DNA from: an uncultured bacterium | GTDB lineage: Bacteria > Cyanobacteriota > Vampirovibrionia > Gastranaerophilales > Gastranaerophilaceae | Length of the DNA: 5,392 nucleotides | Assembly (NCBI GenBank): GCA_949286405.1 | Contig: CASECH010000083.1 | Location: 1-5,392, forward strand | Reading direction: 5' to 3' | Shown: positions 1-5,342 of the stretch, piece after piece | How the letters are laid out: the number at the start of each line of letters is the position of its first letter | Position numbering within the stretch: the stretch's first letter is position 1 | The notes under the pieces: generated by a model | Database searches by the model: none | Seen by the model: the letters and a program-made list of their open reading frames with translations, nothing else | What the model was told of the DNA's origin: nothing | Program-made: the position numbers and the translations under genes

Positions 1-39
1 CTTATAGATAAAATAATGAAATGGTTCGAGAAAAAATAA
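1..39 (+). CDS. C-terminal end of an upstream gene (partial)
   Basis: The first frame is open from base 1 to a TAA at 37-39 and encodes LIDKIMKWFEKK, a basic, amphipathic tail. A strong rho-independent terminator begins 13 nt after the stop, which is what the end of a real + strand gene would look like. Only 12 codons are present, so the family cannot be named. The reading is inferred from the open frame and terminator position alone. Confidence 0.5.
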   Translation, partial: LIDKIMKWFEKK

Positions 40-52
40 ATTACACTAATAA

Positions 53-80
53 AAAAGCACCTTGTTTATAAGGTGCTTTT
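53..80. terminator. Bidirectional rho-independent terminator
   Basis: A perfect 11-bp stem, AAAAGCACCTT (53-63) with AAGGTGCTTTT (70-80), closes a 6-nt loop. Read on +, the stem ends in TTTT and serves the gene ending at 39. Read on -, the run of six A at 51-56 becomes a U-tract and serves the minus operon whose last gene ends at 126. The hairpin sits between two convergent gene ends. Confidence 0.9.
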
Positions 81-95
81 ATTTATATGAAAACT

Positions 96-118
96 GGCAA
101 ATTTATAAATATTTTGCC
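96..118 (-). terminator. Weak second hairpin after the minus operon
   Basis: GGCAAA (96-101) pairs with TTTGCC (113-118) around an AT-rich loop, 7 nt beyond the stop codon at 126. On the minus strand it is followed by AGTTTTC, a poor U-tract. It may be a first, leaky terminator or a 3'-end-protecting stem ahead of the strong hairpin at 53-80. The inner ATTTATAAAT (101-110) is also palindromic but could be chance in such AT-rich DNA. Confidence 0.4.
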
Positions 119-125
119 GCGTAAT

Positions 126-497
126 TTATGATAAAGCCATTAAAGCTTTTACAGAACGCGCATTATCTCTTACTTCTTCATCTGAATGCATATTTACTGT
201 ATCTTCAAGAATCTTAATAGCTTCAGACTTATCATCCAATGATAATAGTTCATTTATTGTGCTCATAGCTACAACTGTTGACATATCATTGATACCTTTA
301 CCTTTGTTAGCAATTACAACCTTCAAAGAATCATGCTGATTTTTCTTAACCAAAGCTCTTGAAGTAAGCTCTCTAATAGCATCAACACTTGAATTTGTTC
401 CAACATCTTCTAACATTTCGATAGATTTTGGATCTTGATTAATTCTCAAACCTTCAATTATATTACTTACGTCTTTTTCAGTTCTTTTATCTACCAT
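126..497 (-). CDS. Small helical protein, HEAT-repeat-like, function unknown
   Basis: A 123-aa soluble protein with no signal peptide or membrane segment. It looks almost wholly alpha-helical. Two stretches resemble each other: residues 24-50 (KSIEMLEDV...VDAIRELTSRAL) and 92-122 (EAIKILEDT...EVRDNARSVKALMAL). Both have the hydrophobic spacing and the late V-R/I-R plus A-L pattern of HEAT/armadillo-type helical pairs. That points to a protein-binding scaffold, not an enzyme, and no catalytic motif is seen. The start is well supported: GGAGG (complement of 508-512) lies 10 nt upstream of ATG. It is the second gene of an operon, 23 nt after the 171-aa gene. I do not recognise the family. The HEAT assignment is inference from pattern, and a plain helical bundle is possible. 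Confidence 0.75.
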   Translation of the reverse strand: MVDKRTEKDVSNIIEGLRINQDPKSIEMLEDVGTNSSVDAIRELTSRALVKKNQHDSLKVVIANKGKGINDMSTVVAMSTINELLSLDDKSEAIKILEDTVNMHSDEEVRDNARSVKALMALS

Positions 498-520
498 AAT
501 ACTTTAACCTCCACAAATAC

Positions 521-1036
521 TTATGCTATTGACTCTGCCCAAGCATTTGCTTTGCTTGAGAATAACTCATGTAAATTATTATAGACTTCATCACTGCTTA
601 AATCCATTTTTGCTATGTCATTTTTTCTAATTCCAGGATGTATAGCATCTTTAATATTATCCATAAAGTCAAATCTAACTTCAGTATTTTTCATAGTTGA
701 CCAGAAATTAGATACGTTATCTGACATTCTCTTACAAAAAGCATTAACAGATTCTATTCCGGCATGTAATTTTTCAGAAATCTTGTTACCAAAATTGTTT
801 ATAGAACCAACCATTGCACTTAAATATAATTTACTTTTTGCTGGTACAGAAGCAATTTTTCCTGTAAAACTTGGTTGATTTTCTTTTGATTTTGATGATT
901 CAAAAACATCCGCTGTTAACACGTTTCCTTTAAAAGATGATTGTGCAAAAGGATTAGAACTTCTTGCAACTGTTTGTTCGTGTTTTGTAGTATTAAAAAT
1001 ACGTTCACGGATACTTGAAATTGATAAATTTGCCAT
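521..1036 (-). CDS. 171-aa protein with two SFxG motifs, unknown function
   Basis: A 171-aa protein of unknown function, first gene of the minus operon. GAAAGGA (complement of 1044-1050) lies 7 nt before ATG, so the start is sound. Residues 1-65 are Ser/Asn/Lys-rich and probably disordered. They carry two similar short motifs, SSFKGN (33-38) and PSFTGK (55-60), the first preceded by NPF at 28-30. Residues about 66-171 look helical with amphipathic segments, Phe/Trp pairs (F111-W112) and a C-terminal helix ending AWAESIA. No signal peptide or transmembrane helix is evident. From memory, short F-x-G-K/N motifs in disordered N-termini recur in gut Gastranaerophilales proteins. This is an unverified impression, used only as a lineage hint. 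A partner role with the adjacent 123-aa protein is inferred from co-transcription only. Confidence 0.75.
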   Translation of the reverse strand: MANLSISSIRERIFNTTKHEQTVARSSNPFAQSSFKGNVLTADVFESSKSKENQPSFTGKIASVPAKSKLYLSAMVGSINNFGNKISEKLHAGIESVNAFCKRMSDNVSNFWSTMKNTEVRFDFMDNIKDAIHPGIRKNDIAKMDLSSDEVYNNLHELFSSKANAWAESIA

Positions 1037-1064
1037 GATTATATCCTTTCGTCTAAATTATTAC

Positions 1065-1070
1065 ATTATA
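1065..1070 (-). promoter_or_regulatory. Candidate -10 box of the 171-aa/123-aa operon
   Basis: The complement of 1065-1070 reads TATAAT, a perfect -10 hexamer 28 nt upstream of the ATG at 1036. It would give a leader of roughly 20 nt containing the Shine-Dalgarno. No good -35 sits at 16-18 nt. TTGATA (complement of 1096-1101) is 25 nt away, which is too far, so the promoter is only tentatively placed. Confidence 0.4.
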
Positions 1071-1155
1071 AGAATACCATAGGATATTTTTATTTTATCA
1101 ACCTTTTGATGTATTCTTGAAAAAATTTTCTCTACTTTTGTTCAGAAATTCTTCA

Positions 1156-1164
1156 TGATAAAAT
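1156..1164 (+). promoter_or_regulatory. Extended -10 promoter of mazG (leaderless start)
   Basis: TGATAAAAT contains an extended -10 TG at 1156-1157 and TAAAAT at 1159-1164, five of six matches to TATAAT. Its last base is 6 nt from the mazG ATG, so a normal initiation distance of 7 nt puts the transcript start at the A of the ATG. The -35 is weak (TTGTTC at 1138-1143, spacer 15). No purine-rich Shine-Dalgarno exists between 1140 and 1170, which fits leaderless translation. Confidence 0.45.
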
Positions 1165-1170
1165 AGAAAT

Positions 1171-1935
1171 ATGGGATATGAAAATTTAGAAAAACTTATT
1201 GAGGTTATTAGGGTATTGCGTTCTCCTGAGGGTTGTCCTTGGGATAGAGAACAGACACATGCTTCTTTAAAAAGGAACATGCTTGAGGAGGCTTATGAGG
1301 CTGTTGATGCAATTAATGCTAATGACATGAAACATTTAAAAGAAGAACTTGGCGATGTCCTGTTGCAAGTACTTCTTCATTCTCAAATCGCATCAGAAGA
1401 AAATGCCTTTAATATAGAAGATGTTGCAAAAGAACTTACTGACAAACTAATACACAGACATCCACACGTGTTCGGTGATGCAAAAGTCGATTCTGCAGAT
1501 GATGTAGTTACAAACTGGGAAAAACTTAAACGAGAAGAAAAACCTCATAGAAAGTCTGTCATGGATGGAATTTCTAAAGCACAATCAGCCCTAATGAGTG
1601 CTCAAAAAATCAGTAAAAAAGCAGTTAAAACGGGTTTTGAATGGCCTGATGAAGAAGAACTTTATAAATGTATCAATTCGGAATTTGAAGAATTCAAAGA
1701 AGCAAAACAAGATAATGATAAAGAGCATATGGAAGAAGAATTTGGAGATATTCTATTTGCAATAGTCAACCTTGCAAGATGGAACAAAATTGATGCAGAG
1801 CAAGCTCTTATCAAAGCTAATAATAAATTTATGAAACGTTTCCGCAAAATGGAAGAACTTGCAACAAAGCCATTAGAAGAATATTCTTTTGAAGAATACG
1901 ATGCTTTATGGAAAAAAGCGAAATCTTCTATCTAG
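1171..1935 (+). CDS. mazG: MazG nucleoside triphosphate pyrophosphohydrolase
   Basis: A cytosolic, Mg-dependent pyrophosphohydrolase that converts (d)NTPs to NMP plus PPi. In the family it cleans non-canonical nucleotides and can affect (p)ppGpp levels. The 254-aa length is close to the 263 aa of the E. coli enzyme, and both tandem MazG domains are present. Domain 1 has CPWD at 22-25, EExxE at 39-43 (EEAYE) and EELGD at 58-62, then the RHPHVFGD signature at 96-103. Domain 2 has TGFEWP at 154-159, EExxE at 173-177 (EEFKE), EEFGD at 189-193 and the NLARW helix at 200-204. All metal-binding carboxylates look intact. The start at 1171 is supported by the family N-terminus (a helix about 20 residues before CPWD), although no Shine-Dalgarno precedes it. 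It is divergent from the 171-aa gene. No terminator follows it, so it may be co-transcribed with the 67-aa gene. Confidence 0.97.
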   Translation: MGYENLEKLIEVIRVLRSPEGCPWDREQTHASLKRNMLEEAYEAVDAINANDMKHLKEELGDVLLQVLLHSQIASEENAFNIEDVAKELTDKLIHRHPHVFGDAKVDSADDVVTNWEKLKREEKPHRKSVMDGISKAQSALMSAQKISKKAVKTGFEWPDEEELYKCINSEFEEFKEAKQDNDKEHMEEEFGDILFAIVNLARWNKIDAEQALIKANNKFMKRFRKMEELATKPLEEYSFEEYDALWKKAKSSI

Positions 1936-2063
1936 CTACCCCCATTGATTTTATTGACTTTAAGGAGATATGTTAACAAATATTACAAATGTTTTTCTAT
2001 AAAAAGCAATTTTTAAAACTCAAAATCCTTTATATAAATATACAGGAAAGAGGATAAGATATT
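1936..2063 (+). other. 128-nt intergenic leader between mazG and the 67-aa gene
   Basis: No terminator-like hairpin follows mazG. The stretch has TTGACT (1954-1959), a strong AAGGAG (1962-1967) not placed before any known gene, an imperfect 14-nt dyad centred on TGTTAACA (1971-1978), and TATAAA (2033-2038) that could serve as a -10 for the next gene, though without a clear -35. Two tiny frames exist (ATG 1970 to TAA 2002, 10 aa; ATG 1989 to TAA 2057, 22 aa), neither with a properly spaced ribosome site. No riboswitch or known RNA was recognised. Confidence 0.4.
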
Positions 2064-2267
2064 ATGAAAGAACAGGAATTAAATACTTTAATGTCAGTTG
2101 TTTCTGACCCAATTAAAAATGTATATAAAATTGAATCAAGAAAAGACTTGGAAGAAATTCAACGCATTATACGTATTTTTAACATATCTAAAGAACAGCA
2201 CGTAAAACATGCTATGTTGTCTATCAAAAATCTTGCCACTTTCAAATTGGTACTAAGTAACAATTAA
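2064..2267 (+). CDS. Small 67-aa hypothetical protein
   Basis: A short, charged, probably helical cytosolic protein of unknown family, with no cysteine motif, signal peptide or membrane segment. AAGAGGA (2048-2054) lies 9 nt before the ATG. The frame ends in TAA 36 nt before a clear terminator, so gene placement is good despite the small size. The N-terminal half (residues about 1-20, with DPIKNVYKI) is followed by a helix rich in Glu, Arg and Ile (about 26-42) and a C-terminal helix with two His (46 and 49). It could be a small regulator or accessory protein, but nothing in the sequence fixes a role. It sits downstream of mazG on the same strand, and a functional link is only a possibility. 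Confidence 0.65.
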   Translation: MKEQELNTLMSVVSDPIKNVYKIESRKDLEEIQRIIRIFNISKEQHVKHAMLSIKNLATFKLVLSNN

Positions 2268-2303
2268 AAATTAATACGCCCAAATCGCCAAGAAAAATAA
2301 AAG

Positions 2304-2338
2304 ATAACTCCGATGTTAATAAATTATATCGGAGTTAT
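2304..2338. terminator. Bidirectional terminator between convergent units
   Basis: A perfect 11-bp stem, ATAACTCCGAT (2304-2314) with ATCGGAGTTAT (2328-2338), closes a 13-nt loop. On + it is followed by TTTCTCGTTTT and ends the mazG/67-aa unit. On - it is followed by CTTTTATTTTTC and lies 20 nt past the gspF/pilC stop at 2359. It therefore probably terminates both converging transcripts. Confidence 0.88.
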
Positions 2339-2358
2339 TTCTCGTTTTGAAAAAATTT

Positions 2359-3597
2359 TTAAAACAATGTACCTAGCATTCCAAAGTACATCTGATAGAA
2401 AGCAACAGCTACAAATAAAACAAAAGCCCCAATAGAAACTATCAAAATAGGTTCGAACATTTTAGTTAGAGTTTCCAATACAATATTAACTTTTTTATCT
2501 ATTACATTAGAAACATTTAAAAGCATTTTACCTAAAGTTCCTGATTTTTCACCGGTTGCAATCATCATTATCAACTCATTAGGCAAAAGAGAGCTGAAAC
2601 TAAAACTTTCAGAAAGTGAACGTCCATTTTTTATAAACTCTAACGATTTATTAGCACGAGTTTTAACTATTGAACTATCTATCGTTTTTGTAGCAAGTTT
2701 TAATCCTTCCAATATCGGAACACCAGAATCATAAGAAACTTGTAGAACACTAATAAAATTTGATAAATTTATATAATTGATAAACTCTGAAACCACAGGA
2801 ATTTTCATCAAAAAAGAATCAACTTTACATTTAAACGTTCTATCCTTAATCATTTCTTTAAATAAATAACTACCACCAACAACCGATGCAATAATCAAGT
2901 ACCAAAAATTTGAAATAAAATTACATAACTCAAATAAAGTTCTTGCCAAAAACGGAACATCTGCTCCATTAAATGTGAATACACTTGCAAACGCAGGAAA
3001 AATTACTTTTGCAAACAGTACAAGAACTACAAACATAATCAAAATTAATATAGCAGGATAAATCGAAGCCTGTATTACCTTACCCTTAATTTCATCTTGT
3101 TTTTTTAACAACTCAAGTACTCTTTCAAGTATAGTATCAAGTTCTCCTGAAGTTTCTCCGGAAAGAGTCAGACCTGTATATACAGGACCAAACAATTTTG
3201 CATAGCGTGCATTTAAAGCTTCAGCAAAAGTTTTACCTGACATAATTTCAGTTTGCAAAACATTAGAAATTTTTCTTATTTTTTCACTTGGAGAATTGAT
3301 AGCCAACATATTCAATGCATCAAGTATTGTAATACCTGATGAAAGCATAATCTGTAATTCTCTTGTAAAACTTATTTTATCTTTCAGACTTAAAAACTTT
3401 ATTTGACTATCTAATGTACCCTGTTGAGCAGAAGACTCCTCTATAGAAGCTTCATGACTACTCTCCATATAGACTTTGGTCGGAACAAACCCAAGATCTC
3501 TGATTTTTGCACGTGCTTCCGTTAAAGAAGCAGCTTCAACTTCTCCTTGAATTATTTGAGTATTATTTTTTAAAGCATGATAACGAAATTTTCTCAT
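2359..3597 (-). CDS. GspF/PilC family inner-membrane platform protein
   Basis: A polytopic inner-membrane protein of the T2SSF family, the platform that couples the assembly ATPase to pilin or pseudopilin extrusion in type IV pili and type II secretion. The 412-aa length is typical. The N-terminal FRYHAL and GEVEAAS...A...LGF (residues 4-37) match the PilC/GspF cytoplasmic leader. T2SSF domain 1 spans about 72-195 with GETSGEL at 147-153. The first membrane segment is about 178-200 after YP (180-181), and the second about 231-246. T2SSF domain 2 spans about 275-400 with GEKSGTL at 349-355, EP at 382-383 and the last segment about 383-401. The start matches the family N-terminus, but the ribosome site is poor (AGG 12 nt upstream), suggesting dependence on upstream translation. 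It lies 46 nt after radA. No GspE/PilB, PilT or pilin gene is in the window, so pilus versus secretion cannot be decided. Confidence 0.95.
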   Translation of the reverse strand: MRKFRYHALKNNTQIIQGEVEAASLTEARAKIRDLGFVPTKVYMESSHEASIEESSAQQGTLDSQIKFLSLKDKISFTRELQIMLSSGITILDALNMLAINSPSEKIRKISNVLQTEIMSGKTFAEALNARYAKLFGPVYTGLTLSGETSGELDTILERVLELLKKQDEIKGKVIQASIYPAILILIMFVVLVLFAKVIFPAFASVFTFNGADVPFLARTLFELCNFISNFWYLIIASVVGGSYLFKEMIKDRTFKCKVDSFLMKIPVVSEFINYINLSNFISVLQVSYDSGVPILEGLKLATKTIDSSIVKTRANKSLEFIKNGRSLSESFSFSSLLPNELIMMIATGEKSGTLGKMLLNVSNVIDKKVNIVLETLTKMFEPILIVSIGAFVLFVAVAFYQMYFGMLGTLF

Positions 3598-3643
3598 CTT
3601 TTATAAATACCTATCTACACTCTACTCTTATAGATTAAATAAA

Positions 3644-5026
3644 TCAAACTTTAGAAGAATTTACGCAAGCAGCAATAGCATCTATTAATCTTTTTACTTT
3701 TATAATTTCCAACTTGTCAAAATCCTTTGGCACTGTATTTGAAAAAGGAATAATAGCTTTTTTAAACCCTGACATAACAGCTTCATTCAATCTTTTTTCG
3801 ATATTATTAACAGGATGTATTTCTCCTGAAAGGCCAATTTCTCCAATAATTACAGTTTGAGAATCAACAACAACATCTCTTGCACAAGTTGCTACAGCTA
3901 AAGCAATACCTAAATCAGCAGAAGGTTCAGTAACATCAAGCCCACCCATAACATTCACATACACATCCTGCTTAGAAAGGTTTAATCCAACTCTTTTTTC
4001 TAACACAGCTAATATCTGTAATACACGACTTGTATCCACACCATTTGTAACCCTTCGTGGAGACGGATATGGAGTTGTTCCGACCAAAGCTTGAATTTCT
4101 ACCAATAAAGGCCTTGTACCTTCATTAGCTACAACAATTGCAGTACCAGGAATTGAGCCTTGTGAACGCTCATTCAAAAATAATTCATTCGGATTAGTAA
4201 CACATTTCAAACCACGCTCACTCATCTCAAAAATACCCACCTCTGAGGTATTCCCAAAACGGTTTTTCATCGAACGTAACATACGATATGATTTATACTT
4301 ATCACCCTCAAAATATATAACAGTATCTACCATATGTTCTAAAACTTTAGGTCCTGCAATATTACCCTCTTTTGTTACATGGCCTATAACTACGACTGTT
4401 ATATTTTTTGTCTTAGCTATGTGCATCAAAAGATTTGTACACTCTCTTATTTGGGAAACACTTCCTGCTGAACTTGCAACATTTTGAGAATATATCGCCT
4501 GAATACTATCTATTACAACAAAATCAGGAGATATTTCATCTATCTGAGTTTTAATATTTTCCATTGAAGTCTGAGGATAGACATACAAATTATCAGAATT
4601 TATGGATAATCTCTCAGCCCTTAGTTTTAGCTGACTTGCACTTTCTTCTGCTGATACATATAGAACTTTTTTATTATTTTTACACAGCTCTCCGCTAGTC
4701 TGCAAAAGAATTGTAGATTTTCCAATACCAGGATCACCTGCAATAAGCACCAAAGACCCCTGAACAAATCCACCGCCAAGAATTCTGTCAAACTCAGAAA
4801 TATTTGTACTCACTCTAATTTCTTCATCAAATTTTATATCCTTTAAAAGCGTAGGTTTTTCTGTATTTATAAACTCATCATGAGCAGATACCTGCTGAGG
4901 TTTCGTACTAAATTGAACTTCTTCGACAAAACTCCCCCAGCTTCCACATTCCGGACATTTTCCTAAATATCCTGCACTTTCATAACCACATTCCTGACAT
5001 ATCCATTTTGATTTTACCTTAGCCAT
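3644..5026 (-). CDS. radA: RadA/Sms DNA repair ATPase
   Basis: A RecA-like, hexameric DnaB-type branch-migration ATPase that processes recombination intermediates in DNA repair and natural transformation. I choose ATG at 5026 (460 aa, the same as E. coli RadA), not the in-frame ATG at 5038: GGAGAG is 4 nt upstream and the protein then begins MAKVKSKWICQECGYES, the family N-terminus. Residues from that start: zinc finger C10, C13, C24, C27; Walker A GDPGIGKST 97-105; Walker B VVIDS with D173; RadA signature KNRFG 254-258; and a C-terminal Lon-like domain (about 285-455) with GG at 361-362 and EPSADL at 367-372. This domain is non-proteolytic in RadA, and the Lon catalytic lysine is not evident here. 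It overlaps the XRE gene by 8 nt and is followed by gspF/pilC, so one transcript is likely. All key residues are intact. Confidence 0.97.
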   Translation of the reverse strand: MAKVKSKWICQECGYESAGYLGKCPECGSWGSFVEEVQFSTKPQQVSAHDEFINTEKPTLLKDIKFDEEIRVSTNISEFDRILGGGFVQGSLVLIAGDPGIGKSTILLQTSGELCKNNKKVLYVSAEESASQLKLRAERLSINSDNLYVYPQTSMENIKTQIDEISPDFVVIDSIQAIYSQNVASSAGSVSQIRECTNLLMHIAKTKNITVVVIGHVTKEGNIAGPKVLEHMVDTVIYFEGDKYKSYRMLRSMKNRFGNTSEVGIFEMSERGLKCVTNPNELFLNERSQGSIPGTAIVVANEGTRPLLVEIQALVGTTPYPSPRRVTNGVDTSRVLQILAVLEKRVGLNLSKQDVYVNVMGGLDVTEPSADLGIALAVATCARDVVVDSQTVIIGEIGLSGEIHPVNNIEKRLNEAVMSGFKKAIIPFSNTVPKDFDKLEIIKVKRLIDAIAACVNSSKV

Positions 5027-5255
5027 TATTCTCTCCATGAATATCTATCAAATCTTTTAATTCACAACCCAACGCACGAAGAATAGAAAACAAAGTTGTA
5101 ACTTGAATATCAACCTTTCCGCTTTCAATTCTACTTACATGCTGTGATTGCGACAATCCTGCTTTATCCGCAAGATACTCTTGAGACCACTTCCTACGTA
5201 ATCTCTCTAATCTTATTCCATCTCCCAAAATTGTTAAATCTGTTTTCTTATCCAT
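5019..5255 (-). CDS. Small XRE-family HTH transcriptional regulator
   Basis: A 78-aa DNA-binding protein made almost only of one helix-turn-helix domain (about residues 11-68). The pattern IRLERLRRKWSQEYLAD, then KAGLSQSQHVSRIESGK and TLFSILRALG, is the classic five-helix HTH_3 layout: WSQEYLADKAGLS is helix 2 plus the turn, and VSRIESGK the end of the recognition helix. No effector domain is present. It heads the minus operon with radA and gspF/pilC and overlaps radA by 8 nt. The start ATG has no Shine-Dalgarno, and TATAAT lies 8 nt upstream, so translation is likely leaderless or nearly so. The divergent gene at 5343 makes it a candidate local autoregulator. A toxin-antitoxin antitoxin is an alternative, but no toxin gene is adjacent. 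Between LSQ and SRIE it seems one residue longer than common XRE proteins. Confidence 0.88.
   Translation of the reverse strand: MDKKTDLTILGDGIRLERLRRKWSQEYLADKAGLSQSQHVSRIESGKVDIQVTTLFSILRALGCELKDLIDIHGENNG
5031..5036 (-). promoter_or_regulatory. Ribosome binding site that fixes the radA start
   Basis: The complement reads GGAGAG, 4 nt before ATG 5026 (GGAG itself is 6 nt away). It lies inside the last codons of the XRE gene. An upstream ATG at 5038 would start inside or before this site and has no site of its own, so 5026 is preferred. The overlap ATGGCTAA (start of radA, stop of the regulator) predicts translational coupling. Confidence 0.8.
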
Positions 5256-5276
5256 TCAATAATATTATACTATTGA
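5256..5276. repeat. Inverted repeat, candidate operator
   Basis: TCAATA (5256-5261) and TATTGA (5271-5276) are perfect inverted halves separated by 9 nt. The dyad covers the XRE -10 box and overlaps the -35 of the divergent promoter. Small XRE dimers often bind such dyads. The assignment is inference, and 6-bp AT-rich halves can arise by chance. TATTGA recurs once more at 5307-5312. Confidence 0.4.
5264..5269 (-). promoter_or_regulatory. -10 box of the XRE-radA-gspF operon
   Basis: The complement is a perfect TATAAT ending 8 nt before the XRE ATG at 5255, which puts the start site within about 2 nt of the initiation codon. The -35 region (complement of 5287-5292, TATAGA) is weak. The box is enclosed by the TCAATA/TATTGA dyad, so a protein bound there would block it. 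Confidence 0.5.
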
Positions 5277-5301
5277 CAATACAAATTCTATATATTAACA
5301 T
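5273..5301 (+). promoter_or_regulatory. Promoter of the divergent right-edge gene
   Basis: A consensus TTGACA (-35) at 5273-5278 is followed, after exactly 17 nt, by TAACAT (5296-5301), a 4 of 6 match to the -10. Initiation near 5308 would give a leader of about 35 nt for the gene starting at 5343. The -35 overlaps the right half of the inverted repeat, so XRE binding could act on both directions. Confidence 0.55.
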
Positions 5302-5342
5302 ACACATATTGATACTTATTATACACAATAAAAGGAGAAATT

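Noticed and set aside
615..878. 87-codon + strand frame opposite the 171-aa gene
   Set aside because: It lies wholly antisense to a gene with a good ribosome site and operon context, has no ribosome site of its own, and its hydrophobic product is what a reversed Ser/Asn/Lys-rich coding strand tends to yield.
1098..1280. 60-codon minus strand frame over the mazG start
   Set aside because: It is antisense to the conserved MazG N-terminus including CPWD, lacks a ribosome site, and resembles no protein.
1662..1847. 61-codon minus strand frame inside mazG
   Set aside because: It is antisense to the second MazG catalytic domain and is a by-product of its Glu/Lys-rich codons.
1989..2057. 22-aa leader peptide frame before the 67-aa gene
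   Set aside because: The nearest Shine-Dalgarno is 21 nt away, the product is Lys/Ile/Phe-rich as expected from AT-rich DNA, and there is no run of a regulatory amino acid or attenuator hairpin.
2349..2364. AAAAAATTTTT tract next to the gspF/pilC stop
   Set aside because: A homopolymer palindrome of this kind is frequent in such AT-rich DNA, and termination is already explained by the GC-containing hairpin at 2304-2338.
5024..5038. Upstream in-frame ATG of radA at 5038
   Set aside because: It would add MERI before the conserved MAKxK start, has no ribosome site, and overlaps the GGAGAG that serves ATG 5026.
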